Source: Chitinophagales bacterium (GTDB lineage: Bacteria > Bacteroidota > Bacteroidia > Chitinophagales > UBA2359). Taken from it: a stretch of 64,000 nucleotides of DNA. The DNA lies in the NCBI GenBank assembly GCA_020628375.1, contig JAHDFD010000003.1, positions 1-64,000 on the forward strand. The letters run 5' to 3'. Under the pieces are notes generated by a model, which was not told the origin of the DNA, made no database searches, and was given only the letters and a program-made list of their open reading frames with translations. Below, one piece after another: positions 55,942 to 64,000 of this stretch; positions within the stretch are counted from its first letter, which is position 1; every line of letters begins with the position of its first letter. Both the position numbers and the translations under genes were made by a program.

Positions 55942-57117
55942 ATGAAAGTTGCTATTGTTTCAGCTTACCCTCCAAGCAAAGGTACTTTAAATGAATACGC
56001 TTATTACTTCGTAGAGCATTTAAGTCAAAAAGAAGAAGTTGAAGAAATCATTCTCATTACCGATAAATTACCTGAAGGAGAATCTTATTCAGCTCCTAAT
56101 GATTTTTGTAAATTCACTTTTGAAGATTGCTGGGAGTTTAATAGCTTTAATACTTTAAGCAATATTAAAAATGCCATTAAAAGAACTAAGCCCGATGTTG
56201 TTTTCTACAATTTACAGTTCCTTTCATTCGGAGATAACAAGGTTGCTGCGACGCTTGGCTTAATAAGTCCTAGTAGTACCAAAAGTATGGGCATACCTTC
56301 AGTGGTATTACTTCACAATATCGTCGAAACAGTAGATTTTGATTCAGCTGGAATAACGAATAATCCCATTATGAAATGGGTTTATAAAACTTCCGGTACG
56401 ATGATTACCAAATTAATATTAGCTGCCGACATGGTAGCAGTTACGATTCCTAAATACGTAGATATTCTTACTACAAAATACAAGAAAGACAATATTTCCC
56501 TCATTCCGCATGGAAGCTTTGAGTTACCTCCAATGCCGGATCTGAAATTACCTGATGGGCCAATGCAGGTAATGAGTTTTGGGAAATTCGGGACTTATAA
56601 GAAAGTAGAAGTAATGATCGAGGCGGTTGAATTGGTCAGAAAAAGAACCGATCTGGATATTGAGATCGTTATTGCCGGTTCTGATAATCCTAATGTAAAA
56701 GGCTATTTAGATAGTGTAGCTGAAAAATATTCAGATGTATCACAACTTCGATTTACCGGGTATGTTGCCGAAGAAGATGTGCCGGTAATTTTTGGTGAAA
56801 GTGCCGTCTGTGTTTTTCCTTATACAAGTACTACCGGAAGCTCAGGTGTGCTACATCAGGCAGGAAGCTATGGTAAAGCTGCAATTTTACCGAATATAGG
56901 CGACTTGAAGGTTTTAATTGAAGAAGAGGGGTATAGAGGTGCTTACTTTGAACCAGAAGATGTTGATTCATTAGCTGATGCAATTGAGCAGGTATTAAGT
57001 GATGAAGCCTACCGAAACGACTTAGCGAAAAAGAATTATGCTGCTGCTGCCTCTTTACCTATGAGCGACATTGTTGACTGGTATCTTATTCACTTTGAGA
57101 GATTGATGGGTGATTAA
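55942..57117 (+). CDS. Family 4 glycosyltransferase
   Basis: A 391-residue GT-B enzyme. The N-terminal half begins KVAIVSAYPPSKGTLNEYAY and the donor half carries PHGSFELPP, MSFGKFGTYKKVEVMIEAVE and the EX7E-like active-site segment SSGVLHQAGSYGKAAILPNI. It would add a sugar from a nucleotide donor in the cytoplasm. It is the only GT-B of the cluster; a GT2 of the polyprenyl-phosphate type lies at 49024. Begins 70 bases after the hydrolase gene. Its stop codon lies at the start of a GATGGATGATGAATG simple tract. Confidence 0.88.
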   Translation: MKVAIVSAYPPSKGTLNEYAYYFVEHLSQKEEVEEIILITDKLPEGESYSAPNDFCKFTFEDCWEFNSFNTLSNIKNAIKRTKPDVVFYNLQFLSFGDNKVAATLGLISPSSTKSMGIPSVVLLHNIVETVDFDSAGITNNPIMKWVYKTSGTMITKLILAADMVAVTIPKYVDILTTKYKKDNISLIPHGSFELPPMPDLKLPDGPMQVMSFGKFGTYKKVEVMIEAVELVRKRTDLDIEIVIAGSDNPNVKGYLDSVAEKYSDVSQLRFTGYVAEEDVPVIFGESAVCVFPYTSTTGSSGVLHQAGSYGKAAILPNIGDLKVLIEEEGYRGAYFEPEDVDSLADAIEQVLSDEAYRNDLAKKNYAAAASLPMSDIVDWYLIHFERLMGD

Positions 57118-57189
57118 TCATGAGTGATGGATGATGAATGATAGGGGATATTTATACTATACTATACATCAACCATCAATTATCAATTA
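57118..57189. repeat. Simple-sequence tract between convergent genes
   Basis: TGAGTGATGGATGATGAATG grows from the 3' end of the GT4 gene, and on the other side TAATTGA repeats grow from the 3' end of the flippase gene. Both tracts include their gene's stop codon or follow it at once. Confidence 0.8.
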
Positions 57190-58464
57190 TCAATTATGAG
57201 TTTTCGGGACAAAATAATATACTGTCATTGCAATAAACAAAGCGCTCATTAGTAGAATTTGTACCCAGATAACCTGCTCAAGATTTGAATGGAATGCCAT
57301 AATTCCCATGATCTGAAAGAAGCCTGCAATAAGTGAAATATAAACCGGAACATATTTTTCCAGAGACATAAAGTAATAAGCAAAGACATTAGCACAAGCA
57401 AATAAGGTTGTAGCTACAGCATATTGCCACAAATATGGAGCAGCTTCAATAAATGCTTCCCCAAATAGTATTTGCATGATCCATTTATCGAAAAAGAAAC
57501 AAGTAAGTGTAATTCCTGCACCTATAGAAAATACAAACATCAATGACTTCCAGAACAAAGGCCTATGATTCAAACCTTGTTGCTCCATTTGAATTACTTT
57601 CGGAAATAGTAAGGTAACAATCGTCCATGTTGCAAAAAACACTACACGTCCAATTAGTGCAATGGCTGCGTATAAGCCAGCAGCCTCATTCTCGAAATAA
57701 TGTTTCACCAAAAGCACATCGCTATTATTGATCATTATCTGACTAAATTCATAAGCACCTATAATTATAATAAACTGCTTAAATTCACTTTTTTCTACAA
57801 AGTTTTTTCCACCTAAAACCACACTTCCATCCTCACCATTTTTAATCGTTTTTTGGGCAATCCAATAAGAAGCAATAAAAGACATTAAGAATCCTAAGCC
57901 AATAGATTCAGAGGCATAGGGCAAACTAAATTTTAAAACAATAAAAAGTAACAGGAACGTAGCTATTAAACGCATCCACATTTCTGCTTGATACGTAATT
58001 GCTAAACCCGCGAATTTATTTGTTCCCTGTAAAAGTCCCCTTGAAACGCTCATGTTAAAATAGGCAGGTATTCCAATGAATATTAATGCCAGTGGAAGAT
58101 AAGAATGAAAGTGAAGGAAATTTGAGATTGGGATTAATAGGATCAATAAAAGCACTACTATTACGATCGAAAATTTATTAGCATTTCGATAGATCCAGTT
58201 TTTGAAGATCGAAAGTTGTTCTATGGCTTCTTTTCCAAAATATGTGGCACTGAATTTTGCAGCTGCTAACTGAAGTCCAACAGCAAGAAATGATAATATC
58301 AAAACCAATGTTGCCATAGCACCGGCTTCAGCAAACTGTTCTGGTCCTAAAAATCTTCCTAAAAGTAAATTAATGGCATAATTACCTGCATTCACAATTA
58401 TGGTGCTTGCAAATAAGAATGTTACCTCATTTTTTAATAATAATGCTTTGAGTCGTGCGATCAT
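57190..58464 (-). CDS. Wzx-like polysaccharide flippase
   Basis: A 424-residue inner-membrane protein with about 12 hydrophobic helices (for example VTFLFASTIIVNAGNYAINL, YAAIALIGRVVFFATWTIVT) and the MATE/Wzx-fold pattern of the oligosaccharide flippase family, close in size to PelG and Wzx. It would move a glycan or lipid-linked oligosaccharide across the inner membrane. Convergent with the GT4 gene and followed upstream by a STAS gene in the same direction, separated by a 67-base gap with a perfect 19-pair hairpin. Confidence 0.85.
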   Translation of the reverse strand: MIARLKALLLKNEVTFLFASTIIVNAGNYAINLLLGRFLGPEQFAEAGAMATLVLILSFLAVGLQLAAAKFSATYFGKEAIEQLSIFKNWIYRNANKFSIVIVVLLLILLIPISNFLHFHSYLPLALIFIGIPAYFNMSVSRGLLQGTNKFAGLAITYQAEMWMRLIATFLLLFIVLKFSLPYASESIGLGFLMSFIASYWIAQKTIKNGEDGSVVLGGKNFVEKSEFKQFIIIIGAYEFSQIMINNSDVLLVKHYFENEAAGLYAAIALIGRVVFFATWTIVTLLFPKVIQMEQQGLNHRPLFWKSLMFVFSIGAGITLTCFFFDKWIMQILFGEAFIEAAPYLWQYAVATTLFACANVFAYYFMSLEKYVPVYISLIAGFFQIMGIMAFHSNLEQVIWVQILLMSALFIAMTVYYFVPKTHN

Positions 58465-58484
58465 TCTAACTGTATTTGATAGAA

Positions 58485-58531
58485 ATCTTACCTCCCTATC
58501 AGGGCTGAGAGTCCTGATAGGGAGGTAAGAT
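58485..58531. repeat. Perfect 19-base-pair hairpin repeat after the STAS gene
   Basis: ATCTTACCTCCCTATCAGG (58485-58503), a nine-base loop (GCTGAGAGT) and its exact complement at 58513-58531. The right arm touches the STAS stop codon. The minus-strand continuation (ATTTCTATC) is not T-rich, so it is more likely a dispersed palindromic repeat or an mRNA 3'-end structure than a classic terminator. A degenerate copy is at 4283-4322. Confidence 0.9.
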
Positions 58532-58851
58532 CACACTTCAGGAATTAAATACTTGTCGAATCTGGTTATATTTAACAGCTTATTGATAACATGATCTTTA
58601 GTAGCCTTAACTTTGAATATATTGCCTTTTTTATTCGTCCTTCTTTTTCCAATAATCAAACTATTCAGGGCAGTAATATCCATTTCTTCTACCTCATTCA
58701 ATTCAATACAAATGTTTTTTGCATCATTACTACTGATCTTATTCAATAATAATTCTTTAAACTGAATAGCTTCTAAGGTTTTAAATTCTCCTTTCAAACT
58801 AAAAGTCTCGAAATTATCTTTTGAAAAATTATTAACTTCTAATGCTTTCAT
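58531..58851 (-). CDS. STAS-domain protein (anti-anti-sigma-like)
   Basis: A 106-residue protein, start at ATG 58851 (MKALEVNNFSKDNF). The STAS fold is indicated by the length and the beta-alpha pattern NICIELNEVEEMDITALNSL. In the usual D-S/T-S-G-L site, here Asp58-Ile59-Thr60-Ala61-Leu62, the phosphorylated Ser is Thr and Gly is Ala. It could bind a sigma regulator, an HPK-type kinase or a transporter; STAS proteins also control polysaccharide export. Lies upstream of the flippase in the same direction and 26 bases, head to head, from the TPR-barrel gene. Confidence 0.75.
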   Translation of the reverse strand: MKALEVNNFSKDNFETFSLKGEFKTLEAIQFKELLLNKISSNDAKNICIELNEVEEMDITALNSLIIGKRRTNKKGNIFKVKATKDHVINKLLNITRFDKYLIPEV

Positions 58852-58877
58852 TACGTATAATTTATAAATAGTCAAAC

Positions 58878-60428
58878 GTGCTTAAATTAAAATTTGTTAC
58901 AATATTCAAATTCGATTTGAAATCTATTTTGGTCTCGGCTTCTTTTTTAGGGGCTAGTTTTTCTATTACAGCTCAGGATTTCACCGAAGGATATCAGTAT
59001 TTAGAAACAGGAAAGTTTGAAAAAGCGACAGATTATTTTGAAAACGCTTTGGAAGAATATCCTCAAAATAAAACGGCACAATTGTGTTATGCCCGTGCTT
59101 TAGGTTTATCTTCTGATCCTGAAAAGGCTCAAAGTATATTTGAAGAACTTTTAATTCAATATCCCGATGATTATGAATTAGAGTTGAATCTTGCTGAATC
59201 TTTTATGTGGCAGAAAAAATTTGAAACTGCTGATTCTATTTATAAGTATTTATCAGAAAAAGATAGTAATAATTTTGTTGCGCGCTTAGGACTTGCTAAT
59301 GCTTCAACCAATCTTAAGAATCATGAATTGGCTGTCGCTTCAATTAATATTGCTTTGGAAATATCACCTGATAATCCGAGTGCATTAACTTCCAAGAAAT
59401 ATATATGCCTCGCCTATGCAGACCATTTAAAGGGTAAAAATGAAAAACAAAAAGCAATTAGTTATTTTCAGGAAGCCTTAAGCATCGATTCTACATTCAC
59501 CAATGCTCAAAAAACACTGAACTTATTAAAACGACAGCTAAAGCATTCATTTACTTCTGAAACAAAATATGCCTTCGACAAAGGGAATAATCTTTCTTTA
59601 AACACGCACAATGCATTCCACTTTGTACATAATGAAAAGCATACTTCAACGCTTAATACAGAATTCAGAAGTGCCTGGAATAGCGAATTATCAGAAAATA
59701 TCAACAAAGCCAATTCATTTTCATTTGGTATAGGCCATTTGTGGCAGCCGCTGGCAAAATTGAAATTAAATGCCGGAGCAAATTTGTACACTTTTAATGA
59801 TCTAAACGGAAAGCAACAATTCGATCTTCAGATCACTAGTTCGGCAAGGTATGAATTTTCTAAATGGCAACAAGCTGAAATTGGTTTCAAGCGTACAAAC
59901 TTCAATTATAATGCTGAATTGATCTATAGTAAGATCAGTTCAAATGACCTACTGCTTACACACCATATTTATTCTCCGATAAAAATAGGCTGGTATATTC
60001 AATATATCTCCAGTTTTCAATCCGATCAAAATCGAAGAGATCTGATATATTCTGCTTTATATTATAATTTCCTGGAAGTGCCTGTTTTAAAAGTTGGTTT
60101 TACTATAAACTGGTTCCAATATCAGGAACAAAAGCCGACATTATACTTCAGTCCTGAAAAGTTCAGTAATTATGCGATATTCGCTCAATTCCATAATCTT
60201 GATAATCCTTTTGATAAATTTCGATACCATGCACTTTATTCTTTAGGTACACAAAAGATTGAAAATAATGATCGTCAATTAACGCAGTTAATGGATTTGA
60301 AATTAGGCTATGATATATCCAATCATTATTTATTGATGCTTAGTTATGTTTATTCTAATGCTGCTCAGGAAAATATAGCAGGTTTTTCATTCCATCAATT
60401 AGGATTACAGTTAAGAGTTATTTTTTAG
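58878..60428 (+). CDS. TPR plus outer membrane beta-barrel protein (YaiO/PelB/BcsC-like architecture)
   Basis: A 516-residue exported protein. A GTG start gives a signal peptide (ILVSASFLGASFSITAQ, about 17-33). Residues 34-215 hold about five TPR units (YQYLETGKFEKATDYFENAL; NLAESFMWQKKFETADSIYK), and residues 225-516 form a beta-barrel of perhaps 14-16 strands ending in a Phe (GLQLRVIF). The same TPR-then-barrel plan is used by polysaccharide exit ports such as BcsC, PgaA and PelB, and by YaiO-family proteins. It is plausibly the outer-membrane exit of the glycan made by this cluster. No downstream gene follows for 800 bases. Confidence 0.8.
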   Translation: MLKLKFVTIFKFDLKSILVSASFLGASFSITAQDFTEGYQYLETGKFEKATDYFENALEEYPQNKTAQLCYARALGLSSDPEKAQSIFEELLIQYPDDYELELNLAESFMWQKKFETADSIYKYLSEKDSNNFVARLGLANASTNLKNHELAVASINIALEISPDNPSALTSKKYICLAYADHLKGKNEKQKAISYFQEALSIDSTFTNAQKTLNLLKRQLKHSFTSETKYAFDKGNNLSLNTHNAFHFVHNEKHTSTLNTEFRSAWNSELSENINKANSFSFGIGHLWQPLAKLKLNAGANLYTFNDLNGKQQFDLQITSSARYEFSKWQQAEIGFKRTNFNYNAELIYSKISSNDLLLTHHIYSPIKIGWYIQYISSFQSDQNRRDLIYSALYYNFLEVPVLKVGFTINWFQYQEQKPTLYFSPEKFSNYAIFAQFHNLDNPFDKFRYHALYSLGTQKIENNDRQLTQLMDLKLGYDISNHYLLMLSYVYSNAAQENIAGFSFHQLGLQLRVIF

Positions 60429-60489
60429 TTGGTAACTCAGATCGATAGATTTCAGGTTTCAGATGTCAGAAGATTTCTTATTCAAACTG

Positions 60490-60681
60490 ATGTTACGCAG
60501 AGTTTGTGTCAGACTGAGTAAACGGAGATTTTTCGAGTGAAAACGAAGAAAAAACGTAGTGCATCGCCAGGCGACCCTGCGAAGTCTTTGACCGTCAAGA
60601 ACTTAACTTCGATGCGTTCCGAACCCTAATTTTTTCAAAATTGGGTTCAAAACTTACTCAGTTTGACATAGTGCGTAACAT
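60490..60681. repeat. 192-base inverted-repeat element (MITE-like)
   Basis: The ends are imperfect inverted copies: ATGTTACGCA plus ACTGAGTAA at 60490-60521, and TTACTCAGT plus TGCGTAACAT at 60654-60681. The interior has no gene but contains further stems (GAACCC/GGGTTC around 60621-60650). No transposase is present. It lies after the TPR-barrel gene. It could be a mobile or non-autonomous element, or a structured RNA-encoding repeat. Confidence 0.8.
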
Positions 60682-60689
60682 TAGTTCAA

Positions 60690-60798
60690 ATTTTCATTCA
60701 TCGTATGACGAAATACTCTGATTGGAAAAGAAGTATCTACCCATAATTATAGATTCTTTACTCCAACTACGCACAGCTTCGTTTCGTTCTGAATGACC
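60690..60798. repeat. Dispersed intergenic repeat, copy 2
   Basis: Matches 18218-18341 block by block (CTCTGATTG at 60716, CAACTACGCA at 60764, CTTCGTTTCGTTCTGAATGA at 60777). Followed at about 60851 by GTCATATTGAGCGCAATGTA, which looks like the GTCATTTCGAGC-type intergenic repeat. Between 60800 and 61120 there is no gene. Confidence 0.65.
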
Positions 60799-61125
60799 AA
60801 AACTTTTTAATTATACAAATTTAAAAATTAAAAAACGTACAAATTTTCGTGTCATATTGAGCGCAATGTAATGAAGTCGAAATATAGACACCTCCCTATT
60901 TTTCTGGGGATGACTCGTATATTGGGCTTAATTTGATAGTGGTTCACGCTCTCATAAATGTACGATATATTAAAGTTAAAATTGTATTATGTCATTTTTA
61001 TATCTTAGGTTTTGCAAAATCTGGAATCTCATTTTGACACAGTTTTAGAACTCAAAAACGTAGAAAGATTTTATCACATATTGAACAGCTTACATAGAAG
61101 GTTGGAAAAAAGAATTGATAAAAAA

Positions 61126-61156
61126 AACCCTTCCTATCAATTGATAAGAAGGGGTT
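61126..61156 (-). terminator. Rho-independent terminator of the T9SS adhesin gene
   Basis: AACCCTTCCTATCAA pairs with TTGATAAGAAGGGGTT (one mismatch, one insertion), and on the minus strand it is followed by a run of T (complement of 61118-61126). It lies 73 bases after the stop codon at 61229. Confidence 0.8.
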
Positions 61157-61228
61157 ATTAATATGAGTAATGTAAGTATGAGCAGGTCGAACTTTACGAA
61201 CGACCCACTCCACTATTCAGAAGTTGTC

Positions 61229-64000
61229 TTACTCTTTGATGAACTTAGTATTCGATACCTGATCGTTTTGGATCATAGTTACGAAATAAGTTCCAGCAGC
61301 GTAATCTGCAACGTTAATGTTCATTTCATTAACACCTGCATTAGCTGTGTAATCAATTACATCAACTAACTTTCCAGTTACATCGAAGATATTCGCTTTT
61401 ACCAGATCGTTACCGTTCATAGTGTTGAACTCAATCGTTACACTATTAGAAGTAGGAACAGGATAAACGCTAACCACTCCGAATGTACCTTCAGCAGTAC
61501 GTGTTAAATCAACTACCTGTGATACAATTCTTGTAATACCATTCACATCAGTTTCTAACAATCTGTAATAGCTTGTTCCAACTGCTGCTTCAGCATCTAA
61601 GAAGTTGTAATCGATATTAACTGTTGAATTACCTTTAGCAACAACAGTTCCAACAGGCTTGAATGTAGTACCATCTTCGCTACGCTCTAAAGTAAAGAAG
61701 TCACTATCAATTTCATTTGCAGTTGTCCAGAATAAGTTGTTACCATCTGCTAACACTTCTCCGTCGAAACGTAATAATTCAATTGCAGTTACATCGTTAC
61801 AATCAACGCTGATATCGAATGTTGAAGTACCATTACACTGAACACCACCCGGGTTGTAAGTCATAGTATAGTTTCCAATGTTAGTGTCATCTAAAGTAAA
61901 TGAAACTTGAACATTTCCGAATCCATCACTATCAACATTTACATCAGTTGTAGCACCTCCTGTAATTGATTCAACATCAAAGTCAGGACCAGCATTTGAA
62001 ACGAATATTGTTACCATACCAGTTTCGCAATCAAGGTTACCCTGTGATAACGTAGGGAAACAACCCTGACCAGCACTTGGATCTTCACATTCATCAGCAC
62101 CTGATACGTTCAAGCTACATCCTGATTCAGGACTTGAAATATCGAAGCTGAATGGCGTATCTAAGTCATAAGTTGCAGTTACAGTACCGAAGTTCTCCAA
62201 TACTACACCATTTGCACTTACGAAGTAAGGTTGTGTTAAGTTACCACCTGTAATTGTAAATGATACTGTGTAAGTATTATCACCGTTACAAACAATAACC
62301 GGTTCAGTGTTAGCTAATGGCGCATAGTAAGTAATTGGAATTTCCAATGCATCACCTACACATCCATCTTCAGAAACAGCAACTGTTACAACAGAAGCTC
62401 CACTATATGAAGTAGTGAATGAATCACCAGTTTCATCTTGAGCAACACCATCAACAGCCCATGTATAACTACTACCTCCTGCAACTGTTAATGTTAAAGC
62501 TTCATCACCACATACCGAAGTAGCAGAACTTAATGAAGAGTTATACACTAAAGTAGGCGTTCCGATTACGATATCTTCAATTGTTACAGACTCAGAAGCA
62601 GTACAACCATTCGCATCTGTAATCATAATATCGTACGTACCAGCAGCTAATGTTTCAACTGAAACGACAGAGAAGCTTCCAATTTCTACACCATCGATCG
62701 ATAATGCATACGGTGAAGAACCACCTTCCGCTAAGAATGATGTTTCAACTCCACCAATCGGACACTCATCACTCGGAGAAACTGTTAAGCTTAATGCAGG
62801 AGCTATAGTGATTGGCTCACTTACTAACTCGCATCCTCCTTCAGCTGAACTTGAATTGTCAATAACTGTAAATACAATAGTAGATTCAGTTAATACTTCA
62901 AGATCAAATACTGAACTTGTTACATCAACAGCAGCTCCACCATCAATACTATAAGTAGCAGAGAAATCAGAACCAGAGTATCCAAGATCAATTGTTACGA
63001 TTCCGTTTTCATCGGCACAAGTAGCCGTTGGAGCTAATGAACCATTTTCACCTAATGTGAATGTCTGGAATCCACTTAAACAACCTTTATCATCTCTTAC
63101 TACTACAGATATATTAGGGTTAGCATCAGCAGCTAACATCATTTCTGATGAATCTGTGTATGTTAAACCACCATCATAAGAGTAAGCGTAAGGAGCTCCG
63201 TATCCAGTATTCTCATCCACATCAATGCTTACAGTTACCATACCATTATCATCGATACAAGAGATAGCAGCAGCGAAGTCAACTGCAAATTCTGCAACAA
63301 CACCTTCAGTGATAGCTGCACAACCATTCTCGTCAATAACTGCGATGTTGTAAACTTCACCTGCAGCAATGATTGCTAATGGATCATCCATAGGATTGTA
63401 GCTCATCTCAGTTAACTCCTGACCTTCAGGATAAACTGCGATCTGGAATGGTGAAGCTAAGTTCACAACTTCAAGAGCAGCTAAGTTAGACTGAGGATCA
63501 GTACAACCTAAGATGTATTCGATAACCGGTGTAGGGTTAACAGTTACATCGATCGTTACCGGATCACTTGAACAACCACACTGATTTACAGAAGCAATTT
63601 CTAATGAAGCTGTTCCTGTGAAGTCTTCTCCTAAGATCGCTGTTGGATCAAACTCTAATGTCTGACCATAATAGATACCTCCAGAATAAGTTTCTCCATT
63701 ATAAGTTACAGTATAGTATTCGAAGAATGAGTAATCAGAACCATCAACTAATGGATCATTACTTGAACCAGCTACAGAGATCATTCCTAATTCACCGCCT
63801 TCACATACTTCTAAGCCTTCACCTGCAATTGCCGGAGCAGCAGGAACATCACAAACTGTGATCGTAGCAGTGTATGTTTTGTGGCAAATTAAACCACCTG
63901 TAGAATAAGTTACATTGAATGTACCTGCTTCAGTAGCAGTAAATGTTGCATTACCATCTTCAGTAGCATCAGCACCAGTCCACCAGTGTCCTGGAACGTT
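61229..64000 (-). CDS. Large T9SS-secreted adhesin-like protein (5' end beyond window)
   Basis: At least 924 residues; the frame runs open to the window edge (reads NVPGHWWTGADATEDGNATF at 63941-64000), so the start lies outside. The body is a chain of repeated beta-sandwich modules of SprB/PKD-like type (SPYALSIDGVEIGSF, YDIMITDANGCTASESVTIE, AYSYDGGLTYTDSSEMMLAA), typical of surface gliding or adhesion proteins. It ends with a type A T9SS sorting domain (VVSVYPVPTSNSVTIEF, then DYAAGTYFVTMIQNDQ and KFIKE). A terminator follows. Confidence 0.88.
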   Translation of the reverse strand, partial: NVPGHWWTGADATEDGNATFTATEAGTFNVTYSTGGLICHKTYTATITVCDVPAAPAIAGEGLEVCEGGELGMISVAGSSNDPLVDGSDYSFFEYYTVTYNGETYSGGIYYGQTLEFDPTAILGEDFTGTASLEIASVNQCGCSSDPVTIDVTVNPTPVIEYILGCTDPQSNLAALEVVNLASPFQIAVYPEGQELTEMSYNPMDDPLAIIAAGEVYNIAVIDENGCAAITEGVVAEFAVDFAAAISCIDDNGMVTVSIDVDENTGYGAPYAYSYDGGLTYTDSSEMMLAADANPNISVVVRDDKGCLSGFQTFTLGENGSLAPTATCADENGIVTIDLGYSGSDFSATYSIDGGAAVDVTSSVFDLEVLTESTIVFTVIDNSSSAEGGCELVSEPITIAPALSLTVSPSDECPIGGVETSFLAEGGSSPYALSIDGVEIGSFSVVSVETLAAGTYDIMITDANGCTASESVTIEDIVIGTPTLVYNSSLSSATSVCGDEALTLTVAGGSSYTWAVDGVAQDETGDSFTTSYSGASVVTVAVSEDGCVGDALEIPITYYAPLANTEPVIVCNGDNTYTVSFTITGGNLTQPYFVSANGVVLENFGTVTATYDLDTPFSFDISSPESGCSLNVSGADECEDPSAGQGCFPTLSQGNLDCETGMVTIFVSNAGPDFDVESITGGATTDVNVDSDGFGNVQVSFTLDDTNIGNYTMTYNPGGVQCNGTSTFDISVDCNDVTAIELLRFDGEVLADGNNLFWTTANEIDSDFFTLERSEDGTTFKPVGTVVAKGNSTVNIDYNFLDAEAAVGTSYYRLLETDVNGITRIVSQVVDLTRTAEGTFGVVSVYPVPTSNSVTIEFNTMNGNDLVKANIFDVTGKLVDVIDYTANAGVNEMNINVADYAAGTYFVTMIQNDQVSNTKFIKE

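Noticed and set aside
58485-58531. Intrinsic terminator after the STAS gene
   Set aside because: The stem is strong but the minus-strand continuation is not T-rich, so I called it a repeat hairpin.

Overview
This looks like a chromosomal piece of a Bacteroidota bacterium (Cytophagales- or Saprospira-like lineages are plausible, but the order cannot be fixed from the sequence alone). The evidence is low GC, type IX secretion (T9SS) C-terminal sorting domains, TAnnTTTG-type promoters, atpD-atpC standing apart from the rest of the ATP synthase genes, WbqC and four-helix-bundle proteins, and divergent tsaD/tamB. I saw no tRNA, rRNA, CRISPR array, phage or complete insertion sequence.

Region 1-22000 is mostly housekeeping on the minus strand: a secreted S1 protease, rnhB, an OmpA-family protein, aspS, a TlpA-like thiol-disulfide protein, ilvA and ilvC, a YwqK-type repeat lipoprotein, truA, murB, a glycosyltransferase and an LpxL-type acyltransferase. 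Plus-strand exceptions are a haem-binding protein, an exonuclease/GIY-YIG fusion and a LEA-like repeat lipoprotein.

Region 22000-28050 is accessory. Two copies of a roughly 42-base repeat flank an HTH antitoxin plus an AbiEii-type nucleotidyltransferase toxin that is broken by two frameshifts. The right repeat abuts a T9SS surface protein that has lost its 5' end and carries another frameshift, followed by an intact T9SS protein.

Region 28500-43000 is again core: WbqC, a four-helix-bundle protein, alanine dehydrogenase, tsaE, tamB, tsaD, an outer-membrane barrel with an unlisted 59-residue membrane protein, atpC/atpD, a secreted unknown and a GNAT acetyltransferase.

Region 43000-60430 is exported and envelope biology. 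A vanadium-haloperoxidase-like protein and a metzincin-like protease share a C-terminal dockerin-like module. Then comes a cluster that looks like an exopolysaccharide system: GT2, a large GT-C-like membrane protein, an Ig/invasin-like secreted protein, a membrane-anchored GH-A clan hydrolase, GT4, a Wzx-like flippase, a STAS protein and a TPR plus beta-barrel outer-membrane protein. Its part list parallels Pel (GT4, flippase, hydrolase, TPR-porin) without being an obvious Pel operon; it is the best candidate here for an undescribed system. The window ends inside a large T9SS adhesin-like gene.

Intergenic DNA is unusually rich in structure: a 114-base direct repeat, a 40-base perfect palindrome, a 192-base inverted-repeat element, a 103-base hairpin-like element, dispersed repeats, and simple-sequence tracts that begin inside gene 3' ends.
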